A stretch of DNA of 64,000 nt, taken from the NCBI RefSeq assembly GCF_009669305.1, contig NZ_SADB01000004.1:28649-92648 (forward strand). Direction: 5' to 3'. A program made the translations under genes and the position numbers. The DNA comes from Ancylomarina sp. 16SWW S1-10-2 (GTDB taxonomy: Bacteria > Bacteroidota > Bacteroidia > Bacteroidales > Marinifilaceae). The notes under the pieces are model-generated. The model was not told the origin of the DNA and ran no database searches. It was given only the letters and a program-made list of their open reading frames with translations. Shown one piece after another: positions 18,421-27,468 of the stretch (the stretch's first letter is position 1; each line of letters opens with the position of its first letter).

Positions 18421-18606
18421 TATCAGGACCTTCGGACTCTGATAGGTTTTCATTAAGGTGTTATTTTAAACCTGATGGAGTCGCTAGACCCGTCAGAGTT
18501 TAATTTTTGGTTGTTAAAGTTTTTTTAACTCTATCAGGTTCTTCGAACTCTGATAGGTTTTTATCTGATTTGTTTTGAAACCTGACGGAGTCGATAGACC
18601 CGTCAG
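18421..18606. repeat. Two tandem REP-like units, each with two hairpins
   Basis: Two diverged copies with a period of about 110 bp. Each holds a first hairpin (TATCAG...CTGATA at 18421/18439; CTATCAG...CTGATAG at 18531/18550, the latter extended by GTTC/GAAC) and a second one (CTGATGG...CCGTCAG at 18472/18490; CTGACGG...CCGTCAG at 18582/18600, with a GTC/GAC inner stem). The second hairpin has a T-to-C change between copies where a G-U pair becomes G-C, so pairing is kept. They resemble extragenic palindromes and lie 19 bp from a RAYT fossil. Confidence 0.8.
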
Positions 18607-18624
18607 AGTTGAATAAGTATAATG

Positions 18625-18968
18625 CTAGATTTCTAACCATTCCTCAAGTTTCATAAAATCGATATGCTGCTGATGCATGAATTTAAAATTAGCTTCATCA
18701 TCGAACCAATCAACAACTTCGTTCTTTAATAGTTTTGTTGGTTTCACTGATACACAGCTTTGATAACTACTCCAAGGATAATCTATAGGAATATCAGTAA
18801 ACCCATGATGAAATAGGGTTATTGTGAATGTAAATAATTAACCTGTTCAGGTAAACTTTATTTTCGATTTGTTTTCTTTTAAATGGTCGTTCGAAGAGAG
18901 GACCAGTTCGTTTATATTTCTTATTTATGTATTTGGAATAGGCATTAAAAAGGTGTGGAAAATGCTTT
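18625..18968 (-). pseudogene. Fossil of a REP-associated tyrosine transposase (RAYT), C-terminal part
   Basis: On the minus strand this translates to a recognisable C-terminal half of an IS200-like/RAYT transposase: HLFNAYSKYINKKYKRTG, then PLFERPFKRK, then YIHNNPI. A one-base insertion in the AAAT at 18811-18814 shifts the frame, after which HHGFTDIPIDYPWSSY, KPTKLL and a WF segment continue to a TAG at 18625-18627. The N-terminal HUH motif and catalytic tyrosine region are missing; upstream is an A/T-homopolymer stretch. It is therefore dead. Beside it lie REP-like palindromes, the kind of element RAYTs are thought to mobilise. Confidence 0.82.
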
Positions 18969-19129
18969 TTTTTTTATTTGTTTTTTTTAATGTGAATTTC
19001 ACCATATTCTAATTTATCGTTCTGATATCTAATTCCATAGTGTTTTACGTGTAATTTTTTATGTCGCTTAATTATAACTAGTTTTATATAGATAATAAAA
19101 ACTATGAGTAGAATTTAAAATTTAGGACT
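18969..19129. other. AT-rich gap before the lipoprotein gene
   Basis: AT-rich sequence with long T runs (18965-18989). On the minus strand a stretch of about 20 codons (19002-19060) is open but is not recognisable as transposase or any other family. Nothing else is seen. Confidence 0.5.
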
Positions 19130-19627
19130 ATGAAAATTTTTATTGTCGCAATATTACTTGCGGCTTTATTGCTCGGATGTGATCACGATAGCCCCGTTCG
19201 AGAATTAGATGTTCGGAGCTTGTTTATTTTTTTTGAAGACCAAAATGGTAATGACATTCTTAAACATCCCTTTGATGTAATAGGGAAAGTAAAAGACGAA
19301 TCAGGAATGCGAGATTTTGGTCTTCACGAAAAAATTTCTTTCTTCCATGTAAAAGAGCTAACAAACCACTTAATCTTTTCAGGATCTCCATCTTTTAAAA
19401 ATAATCCTCAAGATACAGCTAGAATGTACTTAGAATGGTGGAATGATGAAGAACTTTTAGCTTTGGATAGCGTGAAAATTATCTACGCTAAAGTCCCTGG
19501 TTCCGACGATACAGATAACGATGTATTTGTAGAAAAGTTTTGGTATAACAATGATCTGGTCTTTAAAAGAGATAAAACACCAGATCATAAAGAACACAAA
19601 ATATACCTTACCAAAATAATTAAATAA
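19130..19627 (+). CDS. Small lipoprotein of unknown function
   Basis: A 165-residue protein with a clear lipoprotein signal (hydrophobic residues 4-16, LLLGC lipobox, lipidated Cys17), so it is exported and membrane-anchored. The rest is charged, with aromatic-rich segments (SLFIFFEDQNG, YLEWWNDEEL), and I do not recognise a family. It lies 14 bp before a second, broken lipoprotein gene, so the two may have formed an operon. The region looks accessory: AT-rich and next to transposase debris. Confidence 0.75.
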   Translation: MKIFIVAILLAALLLGCDHDSPVRELDVRSLFIFFEDQNGNDILKHPFDVIGKVKDESGMRDFGLHEKISFFHVKELTNHLIFSGSPSFKNNPQDTARMYLEWWNDEELLALDSVKIIYAKVPGSDDTDNDVFVEKFWYNNDLVFKRDKTPDHKEHKIYLTKIIK

Positions 19628-19641
19628 AAAAATCCAACAAA

Positions 19642-21288
19642 ATGAAAAATATAATATTTGTATTCACCTTAATAATTATGATGTCATGTAATGATGATGA
19701 AATAATTATAGATGATCATTAACCAAGTAAAAAAATAGAAACAAGAATTGAAAAAGGAAGACTAGTATTCCAAAATAAAAACCAGCTACAACTTGAAGTT
19801 GATCAGCTAAAAGAAATGTCATTCTCAAATGCTTGTAAAAAAATGTCGAAGCTTTACGATAAAGGCTTTGAATCATTTAGGCCAATGATAAATGAGGATG
19901 AAAAAATAGAGCATTACGTAACCAGTATTCAGCCAGAAATAAATAAACTAAAATCATCTATTTATAGCCCAATGCAAGATATAGATGATGATGGACCCGA
20001 AGAATGGATAGAAGATGAACCTATAGATCCTGAAGATTTAATTCCATTTACACCGGAAGAATTAATTCAGATGAGACTTGAAGAGATTGTTGGTGATGAA
20101 GAGTTCGCTAGCATGTTAAATAAGGATGGTGAAATTGTTGTTGGTGATTCTTTATATAAATATACTGATGGAGGTTTATTTATGTGTAGGATAGAAGATG
20201 AAAACGAACTTAAAAAAGATTTAACAGCAGCAAAAGAATTTCCAGATCTAATGTTTAACACAACCAAGACACAGCAACAATATAAAGAAGATGAAGAGAT
20301 AGATGATGATCACCCGTACCCAGGAGATGACCTTCTACCAAAAGAAGAGGCAGGATATCGTGGTAGTATAGTAAATATTAATAGTAAAGTAAGAAGATAT
20401 AGAGTAATACACAAAAGGCATACGACAACAGTTGCTGCTAGTAGAAAAAAGATGTCTAGCCCCCCATCTATAGATGATAATATGTGGAGAGCTATTCAAT
20501 CTTGGAAAACTACTAAAGGAAGACAAACTAAATTAGCAGGACTATTTGGAGAACGAAGAGTATCTACTATTTACATGAGCAAACGAAGAAGAACTAAAGT
20601 GATATATTCAAACCAAAATTACGGTTTATACTCAAGAACAGTTATAAAAGTTAAATACCAAAGAAGAAAATGTAGATGCTGGTGGAGAACAAAAGGAGAT
20701 GAGTTAATACTTGGAGCTAATTTGATATCGTATTATATAGAAATGGATCTAAATTATACTGGAGGTGCACCTAAGAGTACATGGTCTTTCGACGGAAAAC
20801 AATTTGACGATCATTTAAATGATATTACGTATAAACTAAAAAAATCTGATTATCCTAATTGGCCATTTGAAACTGATTTGAAAGTAGTGGTAGACTTGGA
20901 ATTAATGGGGTACAACTACACCAAGAATATGTCTGGTAAAGAATTGAATAAAATAGCCTTAAATCTTTTAGCAAGCCAAGGGAAATCGTTATTAAGGAAA
21001 TTAGGTAAAAATAGCTCCGATGCAAACCAAATATCAATGATGGCTTTTGGTGTGGATAAAGTATATTTTACCAATATAGATTTTAGTGAAAAGAGGAAAA
21101 ATAGCAGAAGAATAAAAAAGATTTACGCAACACGACTTAGAGTGCCAGATGTAGTTTACAATCCAGGGACGAATAAATTTAGAATAAGTATGCCTAAAAT
21201 GAATAAATTAAAAACTTTAGAAGTAGATTTTTATGGAGGTGCCAGACGTGGTGATAAATGGGTAGGAGCAAGAATAGTATATCCTTAA
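19642..21288 (+). pseudogene. Lipoprotein gene interrupted by an in-frame stop
   Basis: From ATG 19642 a lipoprotein signal is encoded (IIMMSC, lipidated Cys16), then CNDDEIIIDDH and a TAA at 19720-19722. Reading continues open in the same frame through 19816 to the stop at 21288, so one point mutation splits a gene of about 548 codons. An internal ATG at 19816 gives a 490-residue frame without signal peptide. The body has an acidic segment rich in D/E/P, a basic middle (RRYRVIHKRH) and a beta-rich end; I do not recognise a family. It could be a pseudogene, a sequencing error, or a stop-codon switch. Confidence 0.75.
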
Positions 21289-21590
21289 TACAAAAGCCTT
21301 AAATAAAATAGCAAGAAAAGCGACCAGCGATTGATCGTTTTTTTTATGTCAGTTTCATCTTCTTTTAATTCTTTAGAAACCTTTGCAGGATAGACAGTAT
21401 ACATTCTATTTCAAAGATTTTTTCTTCCATCGAGGTGGCAGAGTGATTTTTGTAGCATAGTTTAAAGTATGGATATATGTAATTGTTTCTATTATAATCT
21501 ACTTGTATATTTTTTAATTAAATAGTCTCTTAAGGTATTTCTCGAAGTTCCTCCGGTATCAAAAAAACATCCTTTTTTACATCATAAGAG

Positions 21591-21785
21591 TATTTGTCGA
21601 CTAAATTTTAATAAAAGAGGATAAAAAATTAGTCGTCGTTTACATTAGAAGAGTACTCGTCGATTAAAATTTAGTATAAGAGGGTATTAAAAGAGTACCG
21701 CGAGGCATTATTTATATACTCGGCGTATAAAAATTAGTACCGAGATACTAAAATCTACTACTCGCCGATTAAGATTTAATACCCA
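21591..21785. repeat. Degenerate AT-rich repeat, about four copies
   Basis: Diverged copies of a TACTCGTCGATTAAAATTTAGTA-like word start near 21591, 21654, 21717 and 21759, spaced 63, 63 and 42 bp. Inverted pieces are also present: CGACTAA at about 21599 against TTAGTCG at about 21629, and CTCGG against CCGAG around 21719-21744. Stops occur in all frames. Origin unknown; it is not CRISPR-like because neither repeats nor spacers are uniform. Confidence 0.6.
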
Positions 21786-21850
21786 TAGGCTAGAGCAGTA
21801 GCACGATGCTTTATTTTTTAACCTGGGCTTATTAAATAGAATAATAAAAC

Positions 21851-21883
21851 CCCTAAAACCAGTTATATTGTTTGGTCTTAGGG
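21851..21883 (-). terminator. Terminator of the 182-codon-frame gene
   Basis: Arms CCCTAAAACCA (21851-21861) and TGGTCTTAGGG (21873-21883), one G-U on the minus-strand RNA, followed on that strand by GTTTTATT. It lies 36 bp after the stop of the minus gene ending at 21920. Confidence 0.8.
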
Positions 21884-21919
21884 ATTTCGGTCTTTGTACT
21901 TTGAGTAGATTAAATAGAA

Positions 21920-22396
21920 TTATTCCGCCTCTTCTTTCGATTTTTTATTGTTTGGGAATTGTTGTTTCAGTTCGTCGTAAATTGGTTTAGCACCTGGAAC
22001 ATTATCTTTTGCCGCTTGCTTTACCGAATTGTAGTAGGTTAAAGCCTGACGAAAAGCTTCGTTGCCACATAGCATAATGGTATCTAATAAAAGACTGTTT
22101 ATTTCTTGAATCTCGGCATTGTAAGGCGACAAGTCATTACGGGCATTCATGTCAATTTGCCATTCATTTTTATCTATATAGCTAGGCACAAATTCGGGCT
22201 TCTGATTAGCAAACATCAAGCATTTGTTAACAAAGCTGATTGATTTATCGCCTAATTTTAATAGGGCTCTCTTTTCAGAGGGGGTTAAACTAATAAGAAT
22301 TGGTTCTAAAGTATCCTTTATAACTTTTAGTCCGCCTGCAATAGCTGCTTTTTGTTCTTCCGTTAAAACGATTTTAACTTTATTTTCTACACTCAT
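21920..22396 (-). CDS. Small helical cytoplasmic protein, unknown function
   Basis: A protein of 158 residues from the ATG at 22396 (MSVENKVKIVL...). The open frame extends 24 codons further up, but that part is AT-driven and lacks protein character, so the internal start is preferred. It is predicted mostly alpha-helical, without signal peptide or membrane segment, with a charged Lys/Glu tail. I do not recognise a family; similar short helical proteins are common in Bacteroidota. Monocistronic, with its own terminator. Confidence 0.65.
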   Translation of the reverse strand: MSVENKVKIVLTEEQKAAIAGGLKVIKDTLEPILISLTPSEKRALLKLGDKSISFVNKCLMFANQKPEFVPSYIDKNEWQIDMNARNDLSPYNAEIQEINSLLLDTIMLCGNEAFRQALTYYNSVKQAAKDNVPGAKPIYDELKQQFPNNKKSKEEAE

Positions 22397-22685
22397 AACT
22401 GATTTTTTTAGACATGAAAATTTCAGATAACTGTACTTGAAGTTAAATAGATAATTCTTAAAAACCAATATAAAAGGAAGTTAAAGTGTTTTTATGATCC
22501 TGTGCATGAGGTGATATGGGGATTTATTGTATAAAATAGGATGTTAAGTTGAATCAGTTTGAATAAGGAATATTGTATTTTAGTTGTAGATTTTAATTTT
22601 ACTGAATGATTTGCTTTTTGTGTAAAATGAAAAGGGAACCGACCTAAAAAGACCGATTCCCAATGTTTATTTTTAACCTTGACTT

Positions 22686-23687
22686 TTAAAGAAGTTCAAG
22701 CAATGCTCTATCAATAATTTCATCTTTAGTCCGATCGCTCCAATCGAATGATACTTTAATATCTGGAGGAACTCCATTTTCGTATGAATTATCTTTATCT
22801 AAAGTTAAAGCTTGAGTAACCGAAAAACGATAAGTCCAACCATTTGGCAATTGGCCACCATTTGGTAAGCCTAATCCGCCACCTGTGGTATCTCCTACAA
22901 GAATCATGTTAGGCAATGCTTTTGTTGCCAAAGAGGTAAATGATCCTGCACTAAATGTGCCTCTGTCGATTAAAACCATGACTTTGTTTTTGTATCTAAT
23001 ACCATCGAAAGGAGTCACTTTTACAGGTTCGTCATCCGAGAAAGCATCGTGAGCGGGTCCTGTTTTTATTCTAGAGTAGTTCACAATAGTTTCTTTTTCG
23101 ACAAAGCGGCTCAGAATTGCGAAAACATCAGTAACTGCTCCGCCACCATTTTCGCGTAAGTCTAAAATAAGACCTTTGGTGTTTTTGTATCGATTCAAAA
23201 TAAAATCAAGGTTTGTATCGTCTACTGTGCCTGTAAATGAACTAAAACGGATGTAACCTACTTTTTTATCGGCTAAAAAATCGTGAATAAATGGTCCCGA
23301 TATATAATAGTTATCAGATAGGTAGTTATCTTTAATAATTCGGGCATCGTAGTTATCCTGTCCTAATTCATCTGTACCAAAAAAGGATACATTAAAATTT
23401 GAAATTAAATTGGTGTGGTCATCTTTAAGGTCGGTTAGCATATTTCCCATAACGGTAAATAAGGCTTCGTCTGACATATTTTTGTCAATTTTAGCAGCGT
23501 ACTTTGTTTTAATTTGATCCCAGTCGATTTTTTTTAAATCAAAATAAGAGTATTTTTCATCGCATTGTTTCCACAGATATTCAAAGTTAGTCATTGGATC
23601 GGTGGAGGCCATTTCGTCTTCGAACATTGCTTTTTCGCAAGACAAAAAGAATGGAATTATAAGGAGTGCTAAATATATCTTTTTCAT
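22686..23687 (-). CDS. S41-family peptidase lipoprotein
   Basis: A 333-residue lipoprotein (lipobox FFLSC, Cys17) with an S41/tail-specific protease domain. An N-terminal tricorn-core-like segment (FEYLWKQCDEKYSYF) is followed by GLILDLRENGGG at about 172-183 and GTFSAGS (242-249), where Ser246 is the likely nucleophile, then GDTTGGG. No PDZ domain is evident between residues 90 and 140, where C-terminal processing proteases often carry one. It is probably an envelope protease of unknown substrate. It may be co-transcribed with the barrel protein 75 bp upstream on the same strand. Confidence 0.85.
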   Translation of the reverse strand: MKKIYLALLIIPFFLSCEKAMFEDEMASTDPMTNFEYLWKQCDEKYSYFDLKKIDWDQIKTKYAAKIDKNMSDEALFTVMGNMLTDLKDDHTNLISNFNVSFFGTDELGQDNYDARIIKDNYLSDNYYISGPFIHDFLADKKVGYIRFSSFTGTVDDTNLDFILNRYKNTKGLILDLRENGGGAVTDVFAILSRFVEKETIVNYSRIKTGPAHDAFSDDEPVKVTPFDGIRYKNKVMVLIDRGTFSAGSFTSLATKALPNMILVGDTTGGGLGLPNGGQLPNGWTYRFSVTQALTLDKDNSYENGVPPDIKVSFDWSDRTKDEIIDRALLELL

Positions 23688-23762
23688 TGTTTTATTTTTT
23701 ATTCGTTTAACGAAATACTAAATCTTCATTACGCTTTCTGATGAGCTGAAGGTGAGTGTTTA

Positions 23763-24611
23763 TTATTTTTTATTGAATAAGAGGGCTATCTTGATGGTAT
23801 GATTACTCATTTCGAACTTGTCAAAACTGCCGCCTGTTTTATAAGCATCCCACTCGTAAGAAAGGCGTATTCCATTTCTATTTTTTAGATATACAGTGTA
23901 ATCTAAGGCAGAGCTGAATCTGGCTCCAGAAAAGGTTTTAACCTCATATGATTTCAGGTAATTATCACTGTTTAATACACCTTCTTGGCCTGTATATGCA
24001 TAGCTGTTTCTATAAGTATTATTCATTAGACCAAAGTTGAAACGATAAGAAAGTGTTCTTTGAGCCGGTTTAAGTTTAAAGAATAAAAATCGGTTGATGT
24101 TTGATATATCACGAGTTACTTTCATCGATCCGAAAAAAGTGGCGAATAATTCCATTCCTGTAGAGTTGTTTTGCAAAATAGGATTGGTTCTAATATTTGC
24201 CGTTGTATTAAAAAGACCCCCTACTTTTACATTCCATTTATCAGATGATAAGGATTGAATAGCGTACAATTGCGAATAATTTAATGTATAAGTTTTTACT
24301 TGACTTATAGAGGTGGTGCCGTTATAGCTTGAGTTGTAATCGCCGAACCCGTACGACAGGCCAACTTCAATTTCTCTATTGACATCTGTTTTTAATCGTG
24401 AAATTGAAAATGTTTTTGCTGTTCCGTTGTAAAACAATGGAGAGGTTGCAAAGTCTCTAAATTTCGAAAAATTAAATCCCGCATTAATATTATAATACGT
24501 AGGTCTTGCTTTACGGATTTCTTTTTTTGTTAATCCTCCGTGATTAGTTTGGCTAAAACCCAAGAATGGGAGTATAGTTAATAATGTAATTATTATGGTC
24601 TTTTGTATCAT
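23763..24611 (-). CDS. Exported beta-barrel-like protein
   Basis: A 282-residue protein with a signal peptide (hydrophobic residues 6-18, cleavage after GFSQ or nearby) and an alternating, aromatic-rich, beta-strand body typical of outer-membrane barrels. It ends in a basic KK rather than an aromatic residue. I cannot assign a family. It lies just upstream of the S41 peptidase gene on the same strand, and the two may be co-expressed. Confidence 0.65.
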   Translation of the reverse strand: MIQKTIIITLLTILPFLGFSQTNHGGLTKKEIRKARPTYYNINAGFNFSKFRDFATSPLFYNGTAKTFSISRLKTDVNREIEVGLSYGFGDYNSSYNGTTSISQVKTYTLNYSQLYAIQSLSSDKWNVKVGGLFNTTANIRTNPILQNNSTGMELFATFFGSMKVTRDISNINRFLFFKLKPAQRTLSYRFNFGLMNNTYRNSYAYTGQEGVLNSDNYLKSYEVKTFSGARFSSALDYTVYLKNRNGIRLSYEWDAYKTGGSFDKFEMSNHTIKIALLFNKK

Positions 24612-25470
24612 GTTACTTTCAGTTTAAGGTTTAATTATATTTATTAATAATTTGAATACTTGCTGAGCCTAGGTCATCTTTTCCTCTTCTACAATTATAA
24701 GACAGCAAACTTTCATTTACCCCTATGAAAAAAATAAATTTATAATTTCAGATGAAATATGTTAGTCGATATTGGTCTTTACCTGTCATTACACCAATGG
24801 GTTAAGCTGTAGTTTGCAGCTGGTCGATTGTGTGGGATGTGTTGTTATGGAGAAAGAATGTTGCTAAGATGAGGTGTTGTAAGTCGTTAAAAACATCAGG
24901 TAGGACGTGTTGTTTCTTACTATATGTTGGCTAAGCATATGCCAGATTTTGAAGTTTTAATCAACACGGTGTTCTATTTAAAGGGTGCAAAAGGATTTGA
25001 TAAAACGATGTAAAATAGCTTGTTCATTTGAGTTTTTATTTCCTTGGTACGAGCCTTATACTTTTGGGTGTTTTTATTATTTGATGATTACAATAGGTGT
25101 AAAGTATATTCGTGATTTCATTTTTATCAACGGGAGGACTTATGTCGATTAAACAAAACATGAGATAACATGTGTTTACTAATTATCGTTTCTGCGATTA
25201 ACTAATTTTCTGCCGTAGAAGTAAGGCAAAGGTGTATCTATCGTAATTTTATTATTGGCTCTTCAAGTTTTTATGTCTTTGCATTCGAATCCTGAGGGAT
25301 TCATCTTAGTTCAATTTGATATGAACTGAGGAGGGGAAATGTGATTAACAAAATAATGAGCAGATCTTTATCTTGATTATAATTAAGTCTAGCTATTTCC
25401 CTTCTAAATTTCTCTTTGCTAGGTATAATTAGCATCTTTGCAGTTCATTGATACAGATTAAGTAAAAGAT
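24612..25470. other. 859-bp intergenic region, no gene seen
   Basis: No convincing gene on either strand. Two small dyads (GAATCC-TGAG-GGATTC near 25286 and AGTTCA...TGAACT near 25308) and an ACATG...CATGT dyad near 25160 occur. A -7-like CATCTTTG at 25433-25440 may serve the downstream DEAD-like gene. It could hold a decayed gene, but I found no recognisable fragment. Confidence 0.5.
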
Positions 25471-26109
25471 ATGTTTTTAAAGAAACTCGACGAACAGCTT
25501 ACAATTGCCCTTGAACAAGAGGGGTTTGAAAAGCCAACACCTATACAAAAAAAGTCAATTGGTAGAATGAAAAGTGGGCATGATTGCCTGTTTATCGCTC
25601 CTGAGCAATCGGGTAAAACCACTGCCATTGTTATTACCGTTATTCAGCAGTTAAAAGAAGCTTTTGAGGATGTTCCTAGAGCTTTAATCGTTGTGGAAGA
25701 TAGAGCGAAAGCGGAGGCTATGAAAGCGCAATTCGATATTCTAACAGAGGATACGGGCTTACGCGTAACAGCTGTGTTTCAAGGTGAGCATATGCTTAAG
25801 CAACGCGATAGAGTTTATGCAGGTTGCGATGTGTTAATTGGGCCAGCTAAATTCTTAAATGAGCTCTATTCCAACTCGGGAATGAATTTGAATGGTCTTA
25901 AAATGTATATTATCGACGATGGATACGATGTGTTTAAGCACGAAATTACATCTCAGATAGATCGTTTAACAACGAGTACGCCCGAAACTCAGCGCATTGT
26001 ATTCACCACGAAGATGAATGTGAGAATAAACGACTATGTGGAATATTATATGATAGCACCAGAGGTTGTGGAAATCAAAGAAGAGCCTAGCGAAGAAGAA
26101 GTTCAGTAA
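25471..26109 (+). CDS. Single-domain DEAD-box-like protein, DEAD motif altered
   Basis: A 212-residue protein equal to RecA-like domain 1 of a DEAD-box helicase: Q-motif region (Phe19, then PTPIQ at 22-26), motif I as APEQSGKT (43-50), and motif II changed from DEAD to DDGY (149-152). The motif III region reads FTTK instead of SAT. The C-terminal helicase domain is absent and an acidic tail ends the protein. ATP binding is plausible; unwinding is not. The family call is sure, but function is unknown and might be regulatory. It ends in a bidirectional terminator shared with the convergent gene. Confidence 0.8.
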   Translation: MFLKKLDEQLTIALEQEGFEKPTPIQKKSIGRMKSGHDCLFIAPEQSGKTTAIVITVIQQLKEAFEDVPRALIVVEDRAKAEAMKAQFDILTEDTGLRVTAVFQGEHMLKQRDRVYAGCDVLIGPAKFLNELYSNSGMNLNGLKMYIIDDGYDVFKHEITSQIDRLTTSTPETQRIVFTTKMNVRINDYVEYYMIAPEVVEIKEEPSEEEVQ

Positions 26110-26135
26110 GAAAAACAAAATTGTCTGTAAATATA

Positions 26136-26167
26136 AAAGCCATCGTTCTATAAAGAATGATGGCTTT
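26136..26167. terminator. Bidirectional terminator
   Basis: AAAGCCATCGTTC (26136-26148) pairs with GAATGATGGCTTT (26155-26167), one mismatch, 6-nt loop. It lies between the convergent DEAD-like and KamA-family genes and suits both strands. Confidence 0.85.
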
Positions 26168-26190
26168 CTGTTTTATTTGTTTTGAGATTT

Positions 26191-27468
26191 TTAGTCTTCG
26201 AACATAAATTTGTCTGTAAAAGCAGGTTCCAGATCGCTTATCCAAAGTGCTTTGTCATTGTATTTAGCAAAGAAGGGTTTCCCAACCCATTTAGAATTTC
26301 TTCCTTGTAAGAAGTTAAGAGCGAATTGTTTTTCACCATTAATTTCGGTGACACCCAGAACTTGAATCTTACCCGGATCTGAAGACATAACCGGTCCTCG
26401 TACTGTACGACAAATACCACTTACTTGAGTGTATGCATCGCGGAAAATATTCCATGCTTCTTCTACAGTTACTCCAAAGTATTGTTGTGCACCTGTTTCA
26501 CGAGCCATAAACATATAGTAAGGAATCATACCCATGTCCACTTGCTTACGCCACATGTTTGCCCACATATCGGCATCATCATTCAAGTGTTTAAGTAATG
26601 GCGATTGAGTTCTAATAACGGCACCTGTTTCGCGAATAGCCTTAGTTGCTAGAGCAACTGCTGCTGTTTTCAATTCACTAATATGATTAAAGTGAGCCAT
26701 GAAAGATAGACTAAGTCCAGCATCGGTAATCGATCTAAACACATCAAGAAGCTCTTGAGAGTCATCATCTTTTGTATATCGGTATGGCCAATAAGTTAAG
26801 GTTTTCGAACCAATTCTAATGGTTTTAAGATTTGGGATATCAGCCTCTAGTACCGCGTCGATGTATGCTTTAAAAACCTTCGTTTTCATTATCATCGGAT
26901 CACCACCAGTGAATAAAAGGTCAGTAATTTCATCATGCTTTTGTAAATAAGCAATTACAGGCTCAATTTCCTTCATAGCGAATTTTAAATCGCCCATATT
27001 AGTAAATTGTGGCCATCTAAAACAGAAAGTACAGTAGGCATGGCAAGTTTGTCCTTGTGTAGGAAAGAACAACATGGTTTCTCTGTATTTGTGCTGAGCA
27101 CCCATCAACTTTTCGCCATTAATCTCAGGTACATTATTTGCTTGTCCCGATGGATTAGGGTTAAGGGTTAATCTAATTTCGTTTGATAGTTTTGTAATTT
27201 CTTTTGGTGGAGCTTTAGCATGAATTAGCTGTGCCATTCTATCGAAATGTTTTGTCGAAAGCATGCCTTTCTGAGGAAAGGTTAAACGAAAAATAGAGTC
27301 TTCGCTGAAATTATCCCAATCGATCAATTCATCAATTACGTAGTTGTTTACCTTAAAAGGGAAAATCTCCCCTAAAACCTCAATGTCAAATATCTGCGTA
27401 GCACTCAGCTTTTGAATTTGAGGGATATTTTTAAAGTTTTTTTGTGTATAAACTTTATATTTCATCAA
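26191..27468 (-). CDS. KamA-family radical SAM protein (second, distinct)
   Basis: A 425-residue radical SAM protein of the lysine 2,3-aminomutase family. The cluster cysteines are Cys142, Cys146 and Cys149 (CHAYCTFC), followed by a FTGGDP segment like the SGGDA of KamA. The PLP loop PGGGGK of true KamA is replaced by DPGKIQV, which keeps the lysine but loses glycines. It is clearly diverged from the operon kamA, so lysine need not be the substrate; glutamate, arginine or another amino acid is possible. Monocistronic, far from the lysine operon. Confidence 0.83.
   Translation of the reverse strand: MMKYKVYTQKNFKNIPQIQKLSATQIFDIEVLGEIFPFKVNNYVIDELIDWDNFSEDSIFRLTFPQKGMLSTKHFDRMAQLIHAKAPPKEITKLSNEIRLTLNPNPSGQANNVPEINGEKLMGAQHKYRETMLFFPTQGQTCHAYCTFCFRWPQFTNMGDLKFAMKEIEPVIAYLQKHDEITDLLFTGGDPMIMKTKVFKAYIDAVLEADIPNLKTIRIGSKTLTYWPYRYTKDDDSQELLDVFRSITDAGLSLSFMAHFNHISELKTAAVALATKAIRETGAVIRTQSPLLKHLNDDADMWANMWRKQVDMGMIPYYMFMARETGAQQYFGVTVEEAWNIFRDAYTQVSGICRTVRGPVMSSDPGKIQVLGVTEINGEKQFALNFLQGRNSKWVGKPFFAKYNDKALWISDLEPAFTDKFMFED

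Larger units (their letters stand above)
21289..21919. other. Intergenic region with degenerate repeat field
   Basis: No gene is seen in this 631-bp gap. It holds a weak hairpin with T8 after the broken lipoprotein gene (about 21324-21345), the repeat field at 21591-21785, and a good minus-strand terminator near its end. Confidence 0.6.

Noticed and set aside
18990-19070. Extension of the RAYT fossil to its N-terminal half
   Set aside because: The open codons here do not match any RAYT segment I know, so the fossil is ended near 18968.
21591-21785. CRISPR array
   Set aside because: Repeats differ at many positions, spacing is not constant, and no cas genes occur in the window.
24612-25470. 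Hidden gene or tRNA in the 859-bp gap
   Set aside because: Both strands lack a long open frame, I could not build a cloverleaf, and no family motif is visible.
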